NCBI RefSeq assembly: GCF_037975245.1
Contig: NC_092565.1
Location: forward strand, 18,019,999 to 18,083,998
DNA from: Apostichopus japonicus
Taxonomy: Eukaryota > Echinodermata > Holothuroidea > Aspidochirotida > Stichopodidae
Direction of reading: 5' to 3'
DNA: 64,000 bases
Each line of letters starts with the position of its first letter. Position 1 is the stretch's first letter. The notes under the pieces were generated by a model, which saw only the letters and a program-made list of their open reading frames with translations, ran no database searches and was not told where the DNA came from. A program made the position numbers and the translations under genes. Below, one piece after another: positions 1 to 11,639 of this stretch.

Positions 1-3000
1 GCAATGATTTATAGAGTAAATTCCAGCTGTGGTATATCAAACATTATGTAACACAATGAGTCATCAATTGACTTTTGTCTTAATGACTCAGTTACCTCCA
101 AAATGTAAAATAAAACAGGGAAGCTGAAAATAACAAAAATCCGTGAATTAAATGTAAAAAAACAAGCCAAACACGGGCCAAGGTACAGTACAGTTTGTGT
201 GCACATGAACCAGAAATAAATCCCTATACATAGTCATTTAGAGCAAACAAATATGGAGTTCTTACGAAAGCAAGTTTGCAAATCTACAACTTACTGTAAT
301 ATGAAAATGACTGTATGTATTTTAAACATGATTTGATCATGGTCCAACTGTGTGACAGATCATGTATTCTTTAACTATGCATTGTGCCATATAAATGGAC
401 CTACAGTAGTAGGCTATAAAAGACATTTCAACCCAGACGATGTTTGGGAAGATACTGTACCACCGGCCGACATTAGCTAGCATTTCATTTTTAATGTTTG
501 TTTTTCATGCGCGGGAACGGAGGTATATAGTAACACTGGTGTCTACTACAGTAGTTGTACCATTTATAAATCTTCTGGTTCAAGTCGATGTGTTTAATGT
601 AACTCATGTTTCTGAGTACTGTCATTGGCCAATGACCAAATAAATTTCCCTTCCCTTGTTTGAATGCAATCAATTTACAAGGTACAGTATAAATGACCCG
701 GTGGGCTTGCATGGTTTGGAATGGCTCGATCCTTACAGTCGGAAAGCATATTTGATGACTTAGTTAAATATGTTAGCCACCTGCCCCCCCCCCTCTCCCC
801 TTCGAACCTCCCCGCCCCATACATACACACAAACATACCCACAATCAAACACAATAAGTTTTCGTCCTCATAAATATAAATCTCCACTCATGTTCCCTAA
901 CACACAAAACTTTTTAACACTTCACGGGTTCTTTACCATGTAGGGCACTGTAGTGCTCTCCTACAGTGCAGACTGTTGTAGACTCTCGTACGTGAAAACC
1001 TTCATGTGCAACTATATAATACCTAGTATTTAACTTTCGTTTAACCTGGATTACTTTTAGTCAAAATATAAACATAGGATAAACGATTGTCTATTTACAA
1101 CTAAACCATTGACTTTACCTTTCGGCTAATCAGTTAGTTCAAATAATCACACTTCGTGGCCAGAGTTCCATTCACACTAGTTGCGCGAATTCCAACAGCC
1201 CAATCCATCGTAAGGTAACTATTCTACTTCGAGAAGCCTTATATTATATCTCTCAGTGCGATATATGCCGAGTAAAATACGTTACCATGTTACATAGCAG
1301 TCAGCCCTCGCACCTGTACATTAATTTGAAACTCCAGTGATACTAGAGATACACCGCCAACAACCTATAAATTACAATCTCCAACAGTTCCTATATTGAG
1401 GGTAATCAATTACAATATAGGAGTAAACTATATAGAGCTACTCGTTCTAATATGGAAACTTATACGTCTCACTTTACCAATTGCAACAGTTTTTACACTA
1501 ACCTTTCTTCCCGACGAGACTCCCATGCCAACATTGATTGGTTTCAGATGGATAGTTTTTTCTCCATAACTCCAGAACGCGTTGAAAATGCCGTCTGTTT
1601 TAATTTGTCCACGACATCACATAATCGACTATACTTGAGTATAGAACCTAAGACCAACACAGAAACTTAGTTATGTCTTTCAAGGTAAACCGAGCTGTGT
1701 TGACAGTACCATGCACACAGTATCGCTGGTATGAAGCTATACAGCTGAAAATCGATCGATAATACCTGAGCACACGTCAATGCATTGTAATGTTCCGGTT
1801 TATACGTGGAAGAATTATACAGACGTTGAACAAAGGTCAACATATCAAACCAGACTTGAAGGGTTACCGATTTTAGAGGGTGTTTAGTCCTCGGCTAGTC
1901 ATGCGCAAAACGTATACTACGACGTTTAGAAGAGTTCTGAAATGTTTGATCCCCACGCGCTTTCCTAATACCACTGGACGTTGGTTCAAGGAGGGAGTTA
2001 CAACTCCTGGTTCAAGTGAGGACCAGGGAGGAGTTTCACGTAAAACCTTTATCACCCTTTCTTGAAAAGTGACATAAACTAACAATTTCGTGAAAAGTAA
2101 CATAAAGTAACAACTTGTTTGCTGTTCTCGAGAAAGCTTGTGGGCAAATGTGTATATATTTAGCTTTTACCGTTTACAGTTAATTTCGGTGAGCCAAGTG
2201 CACTGGTAGCGATTAGTAGGTTGAAGATCATCAGTGATACTATCCTCCGTTTTGGTATGTAAAACAAAATGGGAGTTTTCAAAAGTATATTTTCCTGGCG
2301 ATTCAAACCGTTCGCCTTATTCTCGCACATTATGAAGGCTTCATGCCTGCTCGGTGAACTTGAGAAGAATTCTTTGATGAAGTGGCCCTAAAATATTAGA
2401 TTTTGTAAATGAGTGACCATTACTATGATTTTGTAAATGAGTGACCATTAATTTGACTTTGTAGCATATTTGGTAACTGCAATACTAATTTACCTTTAAG
2501 GGAAATTAGGAAAATCAGTTTGTAATTTATTCCTTTACAATTTTGCGCCTCAGTACAGATATAACCTAATTTGCCACAAACAAAAATTTACTGAATAAAT
2601 AAGTAAATCTGGCACCATTTCAGTCGTTTTCGTGTATTTTCCGACCAGTCTATTGTGCCAATGTGTGGTATGTGTTGGCAAGATCTCTCTGGCGCGTTTC
2701 CAAAGAGCTCAAACCAATTCTTCTTTTCACAGAAAGTTCACCATCTTATTATGACAAGGTGAAGTTCATTTCAAGTAACAACTAAATCCGAATTTGTGTT
2801 TGCGGCGCCTTTGAAACCATTCATTGAGGACTACCCTTACAGTTCTAAAGGTCAAATCATATATTTTGCGGAACATATCACTGCACCCTCCTTACCTCAT
2901 CCGTAGCCCCTCACTTCCCCTTCCTGTGCCCTTTCACGTGATTGCAATGATGAGTGATGACACCTATTTCTTTGAATCATTATGATACCTCTGCCAATTT

Positions 3001-3789
3001 GATCAATTATTTTGCAATCAATATCGAGCTCCCTACCTTATACGTATGGCCAAAAACAACACAAAATTGGTACTTCGGATTGCACGGCCATGAAAATAAA
3101 GGGACCCGGATACGAAGCTGTAACATTCTGTAATTATCTGATATGCTAATAATATGCACATTTTCTTGTTGACGCTTTTTACACAATTATCAACAATTTC
3201 ATACAACCTACTATCAAATTTCATGTTGTAAATTAAGAAGCATGTAACAGTCTTTAGCGACCGACTTTAAATAATCGTTATGGGTAATATTGTGTCTATT
3301 TTCGTCGAAAGTACTCCGTGCGTTATATAAACTTATACTTATTTCTAGAAGTGCTATACCGCCACTGTATCATGCTCAGATATTAAAACCAATCAAATGT
3401 GGCTTTTTACCTAAACGTCCACGAGAACAAAACTTCGCAATGCGAATTATGAGAAAGGTTGATGCGGGAGAGGGGGAGGGGGGTGGGGGTTGCGGCCGTT
3501 AACACTTACCGTCGTTTTTTGATGTAGGCAACGTTACTAATAGAAATGGCCTATAGTGACATGCACATACCAACTCAAGCATTCATTCACAGATGTGTGT
3601 TCCTTAATTTTGTCTGTTGACAAGTCCAATAGAATCATTCCTTTGTTTTCTCGTACCGGCATGCATATAGTTATTTACTCATGCATGTGCGCTGTAGATG
3701 CCGAATAGGGCCTGTTACCAATTAATGCGACAATATAAAACCGTACCATATATAGTTGGTTATCAATATACCGCCTTGAATATACGGGT
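1..3789. other. Gene-free AT-rich sequence
   Basis: No reading frame with coding character on either strand. It holds a poly-C run (785-797), a 23-bp direct repeat (about 2399-2421 and 2428-2450), a short direct repeat near 2064-2112 (gaaaagt.acataaa.taacaa), and a G-rich run at 3470-3491. Confidence 0.6.
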
Positions 3790-3798
3790 TAACGTGTA

Positions 3799-4287
3799 TG
3801 GCAAGCCATGTGGGACTAACACTGCATAATACATCCGCGTATTAATTGGAATTTATACGCGTATTAATTGGAATATATAAGCGTATATATTATTAGCCAA
3901 TCATATGGCTTAAATATATCCGCGTATTAATTCGAATATAAACACGTATTAATTCGAATATATACACGTATTAATTCGAATATATACACGTATTAATTCG
4001 AATATATACACGTATTAATTCGAATATATACACGTATTAAATAAAATACATATGGGGATTAAATCCAATATATGCACGGATTAATTAAAATATACACGAA
4101 AAAACATTTCCGCTCTTGCTGTGTACATATACCAACGATAAATGTTTTGGCGGGCTCGCGAGATCGCTTCAAAAAGCGAAACTTTACACATGTAGGCTAC
4201 AACACATGTATATTCGAATTAATACGCGTATATATTCGAATTAATACGCGGATATATTATGCAGTGTTTGTCCCACATGGCTTGCCA
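3799..4287. mobile_element. MITE-like element with about 45-bp terminal inverted repeats
   Basis: The left end (TGGCAAGCCATGTGGGAC, then cactgcataat.catccgcgtattaatt) is repeated in inverse at the right end, finishing ...GTCCCACATGGCTTGCCA. Flanks are taacgtgta (3790-3798) and taaacgtgta (4288-4297), a probable target duplication with one extra A. The core is a 22-bp tandem repeat (see next entry). It has no coding capacity. Superfamily not assigned. Confidence 0.85.
3844..4050. repeat. 22-bp tandem repeat inside the inverted-repeat element
   Basis: Units of about 22 bp (cgtattaattcgaatatata) repeat from the left arm into the element core, most regular at 3945-4040. Inverted copies occur near the right arm at 4212-4256. 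TTCGAA and ATTAAT palindromes recur. Confidence 0.85.
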
Positions 4288-4560
4288 TAAACGTGTACTT
4301 GCGCATATATAGTATATACAGTGATACATGATCGAGGAGCGTACCTATATGAAGCGATGAAAATACTTTCGTCAACTTGTAGAGGTCTTTGGCTCGAGCC
4401 CTGCCGGGCTAAAGTAATGTGATTTTTATCTTGGACAAATTACGAACGTCTTCGCAAGTTATATGGATACCATTGGTGCACTAGAAATGTGTGGAGAATG
4501 AACTGAGACAAATAATATCTCTTCAGAATTTGTTTCAGATGTCATATGGCTGACTATTAT

Positions 4561-4632
4561 CCGGAGTGTTAGCTCAGTGGTTAACGCCGGTGCTTTCCAA
4601 TCATAAGGTCCCCAGTTCGAGTCACTCCAAGC
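4561..4632 (+). mobile_element. tRNA-derived SINE head
   Basis: A pol III A box (TAGCTCAGTGG) and a B box (agTTCGAGTCa) are spaced as in a tRNA, and GGAGTG/CACTCC could pair as the acceptor. The 3' side of the T stem is missing, so it is not a functional tRNA gene. A CCA triplet sits where an anticodon would be. Confidence 0.65.
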
Positions 4633-5160
4633 TTAATGTATTTGTGAAATTTGCTGAGAAGTAGATTATGATCAATGATGTAGACAAAAGTAGCTATATA
4701 TTGACATGTATAGAAGATCAACAAGCTTGAATAAATTTAGAGAAGAAAACAATTTACTAGCATGTTCAGTGTGTTTAGTATTTGATATGTGATGAATTGC
4801 ATTCTTTAGTAAAAGTATTAGGTTGTTGAGGTGAACATTGTATGCACCAGACCAGACAGTTAAACAGTCACTGTCAACTGTGGTAAAACTAATGTAAGAT
4901 ACAGAGTGCGAAGAATAATTTTTGGAAGGAAATGATTTAACTTTGAGAGAATCCCAGACAGTTGCCTTAGCGACCTTAGTGGAAATGGCGCACCAAGATG
5001 AGTTAATCTCGAACTAATAATGACACCCAAAAAATATTGTATTATCTACCTTGTGAATGCAAATGTTATTTATTGTTAAGCTAAGGTACACAGTATCATT
5101 TATACTACTCTTATTACTAAAAAATAATGTGATTGGTTTTGCCCACATTTAGTGACAATT
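4633..5160 (-). mobile_element. Decayed non-LTR retrotransposon, C-terminal reverse-transcriptase region
   Basis: Minus-strand pieces read KTNHIIF, SSINDTVYLSL, VDNTIFFGVII, ISTKVAKAT, GILSKLNHFLPK and LRTLYLTLVLP in family order. These match the region after the catalytic core of Jockey/CR1-like polymerases. Stops and frameshifts separate them, so it is inactive. Clade not assigned. Confidence 0.75.
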
Positions 5161-5164
5161 TTGT

Positions 5165-8015
5165 TAGCGGAAAACCAATAATGAAAAACTTGTAATTCAC
5201 GGCATATGGTGTCCTCCCTCTCTTCAAATATAAATAAAAATATATATAAATATATGATTGTATCATAATTAAAGACAACATTAGAACTAACATTTATGTG
5301 CATAATTAAAACAAATAATGGACCCCTAGATTTTACGTACGTTCGTGATATTGTTACGTACGTACCTATACTTCTTATTATCCCGTACGTACGTAATGAA
5401 ATTACTTTTACCATGTCCCTCTAGAGCTTTGTAAAAACGTAATAAATTGCATCAAGTACTGTGACAACATAAATTCATCGACATGAAATTAAAGAACCGC
5501 TTTAACTTTTCCCAAAATCACCTTCAAGAGCCCATGCATGGTAAAGAATCGTGATTTTATGAGGATGAGCCTGTTGTGACTGCAAAAGACCATCATATCC
5601 GTGTATCCTTTCTTAAACGGATATCCGATAACCTCATCTTGACCTTGGAGGGATCACGTGATATTCAGGACACCTCTAGAGAAAACAAAGGAATGACTAA
5701 TTGATTAAACTTTTATTTGAGGAGTCATGAATATCAACGGTCATTCCTTAACGTTCATTTTGTACGAATTGCTTGCGCATTGTTTTGAGGTAAGAAAAAC
5801 GTCCTCAGAATTGGGTTAAGAAAGTTAAGAAAGCGTAGCCAAAAGAGGTCGCGCCAACACCATCAGCCGTGCAAATGTAATATTCTTCCCCACCGAAACA
5901 AGATTCATCCGCACTGACACAAGACATTGTCATATTGACTATTACTGTTAGAGAATAATCTAGGCAGGGGCTAGGTGAAGTAGAAACAAGAAAAGTAGTT
6001 TTGAACGTTTCTGGCTTTTTTAAGGATGCACATTGGGGTTAATTCACATGATCTTCATTTACAAAACTGTCTTATAGAGTAGATATATTTGTCCAACTAA
6101 CATTATAAAAGTAAGAGATGATGACATCACATAATGGTTGCACAAAATTAAAACTATGGTGATCTTACGTACCCTTAAATGACGATGCAGCTTTAGAGTC
6201 TTAAAAATGAAAAAGGAGACAGCTTTTAGCTTTGGGGACTTTTTGCATAATGTATGTCCTTAACGAAAGTAAGGAAAATAATCCTTTTCCGATGAGCTTC
6301 CTTAGGGGGGCATAGAAAAAACATTTCGCTCACTTCAAGCATTTAGAATGAATGTGCGGTTTGGCATAAAAAAAAAATAGTTAAGTTTCCTTTTCATCCA
6401 GCAGCTTGAGTAGTCATGAGCGATGTTGTGCACGCCGTCTCAGGACGTTACTTATCGGTTCAGTGACGTCACTCACCCTCAATGTCAGTTCAAGGACAAT
6501 CACTCCCTACATAGTCTAAACGTATGTATGTTAATGATTAAGTAGAAATCGTAGAATCGAAGTTTTCCAATTTACTATTAGTTTGCATGTGTCTAATATT
6601 ATAGTATAGAAAGTATTCTTGTGACGAAACGTTGAAAAGAGATTCAATAGAATGATTTACTCCTTCCATAACCTTCACTGATTGCAAAAATAAAACATGC
6701 AGGTATGAGGGGGCCTTAGATTGATTAATTACAATTACCTTAGTTTCTTAGTAATACTCGACAGAAGACTTGATAAAATCCTTGACCAAACGCTTTAAGC
6801 TCCATAGCAACCAGCTACTCAAGGTGTACGGTGATTCCACCCTATATATTTTCTGATGTTTTCTTCTTCAAAATTCGAAATACCATCCAAAAGAAGACCC
6901 GAGCAAAACAAACTAAAATGTTCCTCCGTTGATTTATTTTTTGTTTTGTTCATCCTTTATGTACTTCTCTCTCGCTTGTTGAGGTTGGGCTTGTGCTTAT
7001 ATTGATATATATGCCTTTAAGTAAGCTATTCTCTATTCGTATTTCATAAATACATTTGTTGCTGTTTGTTCTTTGTTCTTATCTAACTGTCACGTCTTTA
7101 GTAAATGGTTTAATACTGATGTAGCATATGGTCCTAAAAACTTTTCAGAACATGAAAACATCTCGAGACAATTGCATTTAACAAATTTAGTTTAGCGCCC
7201 TCATTTTTACAAGTTTACGAAAAGGATTGATGCAAGGATCAGGGAGAACTTAATTTTTTTTCCTACTTTTAAATGATGGTCGCATTCAAAGATAATTTTT
7301 TTTTGCCATTCTTCAGATTCACGCTTATGCTATAAGTTAAATAAAACGTTCGAAATTTGGAGTGACTTGAACATATCATTTATGTCACCCTTTGTTTTTA
7401 TTCACAGACGTATTAAACTTTAATTTTTCGACGAAAAGTATAAAAATTAAATTATAAAATAACAATCATGGCTAATTAAAAACAATTATTTGCGGACAAT
7501 GAAGGGGGAAACGTCTCACGAAGAGACATTGAAATTGTCCGAGCTGACAAAACTTAGATAAAGATCGATTGTTTCCTATCTTTTCAGAAAATAATCCCGG
7601 GAAATAATATTTGCGTTGCAGAAGAAAGAATGCTAATATTGTTATTAATAGGTCAAAGGATAGGTTACAAGGAAACTAGGCTTCCCCTTTCCTTGTTAAT
7701 ATTTCCCCAAATGTATCCGATGTACATAGATGCGATTAAGCATCAGAGCTCTATTATACACAAATGTAAACAACCATGCAAATCGTTACGCTCAATTTAG
7801 CAATGAAATTGTTCTTTCTAGACGAAATATGAAACTTAATTCATATGTTGGTAGGAAATGTTTCTCGCTATATAGGACAATACTGATGACTCATCTTCAT
7901 GCCCTGTCGTCATGACCATGCTAAATAAGAAAGAATAAGAAATTTGTAATAATCGATCGAATTAGCATATCGATCGATTGCTTCAGACGGAAAGCAGGTG
8001 TAGGTTCAAGCAATT
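5165..8015. other. Gene-free stretch
   Basis: No coding signal seen. A group of short palindromes based on TACGTACG lies at 5333-5396. The rest is unremarkable AT-rich DNA. Confidence 0.55.
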
Positions 8016-8541
8016 GCTGACTGAGTGATTGACTAACCGACCGCCTGACTCACTAATTGACAGACTGGATGAGTGAATGACTAACTGACTTACCGACGGA
8101 CTGACAAACAAACTGAATGAATGACTGATTGATTGATTAACCGACTGACTTTCCGACCGACCGATCGACTGGCTAACTGACTTACCGACAGAATGACTCG
8201 CTGACTAGATGACTGAATGACCACTGGATGACTGATTGAAGGAATAACGGTCGAACGGGCTGGCTCACCAACAGACTGACAGACTGACTGTCCGACTGCC
8301 TCAATGACTGACTGAATGACTGGCAAACCGAAAGACTGAGCTCGCCGACTAACAGACTGACTGCGTGTATGACTGAACAGATAGTTTGCTGACTTACATA
8401 CTGACAGAATGACAGGCTGACTGGTGGACTGGCAGACTGTCTTGAGCAAATAAACGTATGCAACCAAATTACTATTTCTTTTGTGATTTAATAACGGAAG
8501 GATAGACTGACTGCCCTACTGACCAACTGACTGACTGACCT
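8016..8541. repeat. Degenerate (GACT)n tetranucleotide array
   Basis: Strongly diverged GACT/GACC/GATT units over more than 500 bp, broken at about 8455-8500. The array keeps several frames open on the minus strand (Ser/Val/Gln-rich translations), which are not genes. Confidence 0.95.
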
Positions 8542-9184
8542 TCGTCAGTTAAGAAACTGTCGTTGTTAAAATTTATGAAACAAATTAAAGTGGCTAATTT
8601 TTGCTCGATTACTAATAAACAAAGATTGTTTACAGTGGGAAATTAAAAGTAAAATTTGGAAACACATCAACTGCTTTAACTAAACTGGAAACGTGACTTT
8701 TCTTGTACTCACAAACTGAAGATTTCCTTGTCGTTGGTAGTAAAAATTTAAAGTTTCTATAATGAGACGACTTAAGACCTGTTTAGATAGTCTGTAGTAG
8801 TCTAGGCGTCCGTACGTCTATAAGGATGCTTGGAATTAGTTACACCACTATTTCGCTGTAATTTAGGCGCAGGTGGTATTTTGCTGATCATTTTGGTGTT
8901 ATACCAGGGTTTTAATAGGTACATTTTACGTTGGGTGTATTCTATGTGTAACTCGGATTAAACCATGTAGGCTTATATCCATCAAAAAACGCCAACCCTT
9001 GTTCTATTATAGCAGTTTGCGATACATTTAGAACGAATTATAGTAAGCTGGATCGTGGACACACTGGGCATCGTTTTGAAAAAAAAAGTTTGCCCAACAG
9101 TCAATGCCTTACTATAACTGAATGGGGAACGGGCGAGGGGAGGGGGAATTGATGTGATAATAGGGTTAGAGTATTATAAACTAT
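8542..9184. other. Gene-free stretch
   Basis: No coding or repeat structure recognised apart from a G-rich run at 9130-9147. Confidence 0.5.
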
Positions 9185-9300
9185 TCATAGCTGATACAGT
9201 AACCATTGTTCATGTCCGGTAACACATGTTACCGTGTTACGATGACAAAGTATTAATACCGAAAAACGATTGAGGGACATGAACACTAGTTGCTGTAGCA
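9185..9300. repeat. Foldback repeat, family copy 1
   Basis: Arms gatacagtaaccattgttca and its imperfect inverse (gaacactagttgctgta) flank ggtaacacatgttaccgtg. Related copies are at 9577-9680, 25875-25975 and 26157-26259. Confidence 0.75.
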
Positions 9301-9576
9301 AACATTGAGTGCGAGTTCATTAATACGCGATACTAAAATAAAGTCGTATCTCGTGGTTTTATGCTATAAGTAGGACTATGGATATACCGAACATGGCCTT
9401 TCTTCGTTCTCGGCATGACGACTTGGCGCAATTTAAAGAGAGGTGTATACTGGAATCAACCGTACCGTACCTCCTTTACTTCATCTCGTAGGCATTCTCA
9501 TCTTCATAGACTCCTTGTCCAGTCGCGCAGTTCTTTGTCTTACATGGGAACAAGTTAACGGCTTTGCAGTTGTTAC

Positions 9577-9680
9577 AGTGCCACCTGTAACACATATTAC
9601 CGTGTTACGAACACAAAGTAGTACTTACTGATGCACGGTTGTGGGACATGAACAGTAGTTGCTTTGCCAGTTATAAGTTT
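9577..9680 (+). repeat. Dispersed repeat, family copy 2
   Basis: Reads cacctgtaacacat.ttaccgtgtt, then actgatgcacggttgtg and catgaacagtagttgc, the same order as the copy at 26157-26259. Confidence 0.75.
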
Positions 9681-9689
9681 CGGCTGACA

Positions 9690-11225
9690 ATAGTATACAT
9701 TGTCTTAATGGTTAAATATAGTTATATCAACAGAGATGAAACACCGTTCCTTGTATTTTATATTAAAGCGACGTGGTTATAAAAATCTCGTACATTTCCT
9801 ACCATCAAATCTGATGAACGTTAAAGTGAATATATTAACGGTTGTGCTCTTCTAGCCTAAATTCTTAAACTGTCTATAACACTTTCATTATAACCTGGGA
9901 TGGGTTGACCCCACCATTACTCCCCCCCCCCATCCCACCCCAATTCTTCCTACTTACTTGACCGTCTTGTAACTATAAGTGGCACAATATAGGTCACATG
10001 CATGCAATTGCTGTCTCTTTATAAAACGAAGCAAAGTACTTGATAAATATAAATATTGCCTCAAATTAACCACAAAAAAAAAAAACAGTACTCGAGCAAC
10101 ATGTACAAATCTACCGTAAGACCACTCAAATCATGAATGATCAGCGATGACAATCTGTAATTCTTAAAAGGCTTTGAAAAGGAAATTAGAAAACAAATCT
10201 AATCCATGGACGTGTTTTGTTGTTTTATTTTTTTATTTTTTATCATCCCTATAGCCGATACTAAAAATAAAAACAAAAAATATATAACGAAACGATCGCA
10301 CACCCAGCAAGTTTGCAATCTTCATTTGCCGAGACAGGCGGCCCGACTTCCTCAATGGCGACGTTAATTATGAAAACACTTTGTTCAATTTTTTTTTAAT
10401 ATCTTTAAGATTTGCGTCTCACGGTGTGCTCCCATTTTGGACAGGATATAACTGAGGGGGTAATAATTTTGTCATAAACATTGAAGCCATTAGGCTGTCA
10501 TGGTTAAAGATAGTGTCAAATATTTAGGAAACCTCGACGAATTGTTGGTTATCTGCCTAAAACATTTAAAGGATGTCCCTCTCTCTCTCACTTCTAATTT
10601 ATGGCTTCAGTTTGATTTCATGATTATAAGAAATAACCAAATTTCGACAACATACAAGAAGACTCACCTGGACTGGTAGATTCCAGAGTAGGGGGTAAGG
10701 GGGGGCTGCTCCCGTCCAATGTATCAACGTATGAGAAAATAGGGTCATTATTCAATTATTTCTGTTTTTTAAAAAAAATTATAAGTTCAAAAAAGGTTTC
10801 AACCGGTTCCGTTATAAGTCGTACGACCGTTATAAGTCGTACCGTATAGTGAAAGTAAGGATACGGGAGCTTTCTAAGGAAATTTAATTTTGAAAGAACT
10901 TTATAGAGAGAGAGAGGTGGAGAGAGTACACCAGCTCAACCTTTACCCGCTCTTTTCAATCGATATCGCCATCTCATCCCCTTATAGGTCAGGATTCTTT
11001 TATGATTATTTGAAAGCCAGTAAAGACTACATTTGGATATATAGAATAATATAGAACGTGTCATGCTATATGGATGTCAGGTTGTGTTTTTTCGGTCCCT
11101 GCAGGAGTAAAGGACGGGGACCCCGACACATATTTGAGATTGGCTATACAGGAGTGTGACCAATGATCAGTTGTATAGAAAAGCTTTATTTGACTGACGG
11201 TACGGCGCTATGCCAATTTGAAATC
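9690..11225. other. Gene-free stretch
   Basis: Contains a poly-C run (9921-9934), A/T homopolymers, and a 15-bp direct repeat cgttataagtcgtac near 10810 and 10828. No coding signal. Confidence 0.5.
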
Positions 11226-11228
11226 TTC

Positions 11229-11268
11229 GCGGGGCGGGGGATGGGGGTGGGGGCATGGGGTGGGGTCA
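11229..11268 (+). other. G-quadruplex-type G tracts
   Basis: At least six runs of four or more G with 1-3 base spacers. Predicted from sequence only. Confidence 0.7.
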
Positions 11269-11329
11269 CCGGTTCTCCCTCCTGTTTCTCTTCTTTCGGT
11301 GTGGGGGTCCTGGAGGGTCTGGTGTAGTA

Positions 11330-11625
11330 GCACTGGTGTGCCTGAGAAAGTAAACAGTGTTAGGTGAATTACAGTCACTATGGTACATAATGGGTGTGGT
11401 TCAGTCCACGTTAATGGGTACGCTATAGTCAGATTTATTGCCTGAAATAGTCAGCATTGAGTAGTGGGTGTGGTTAGCCAACATTAGTGGGTGCGGTATA
11501 ATCAGCGTCAGTTGTAGTTGGTGAAGTATAGTCAATGTAGCATGGTGGGTATGGCGTTGTCAGCACCAGTGGGTGCGGTATAGTCAGCTGTATAGTGGGC
11601 GTAATTATAGTCAGGTGGGGTGTGT
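11330..11625 (+). repeat. Degenerate minisatellite
   Basis: Irregular units of about 30-40 bp built on agtgggtg(t/c)ggt and tatagtcag. No coding frame. Confidence 0.7.
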
Positions 11626-11639
11626 GTGGCACAGTGGTT

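Noticed and set aside
4561-4632. Functional tRNA gene
   Set aside because: The 3' side of the T stem is missing, so the cloverleaf cannot form.
5100-5414. A 104-codon minus-strand frame
   Set aside because: Its end overlaps the start of the LINE remnant in the wrong continuity; the rest has no family resemblance, so it is not called as a gene.
8090-8467. Ser/Val/Gln-rich minus-strand frames
   Set aside because: Translation of a degenerate GACT tetranucleotide array.
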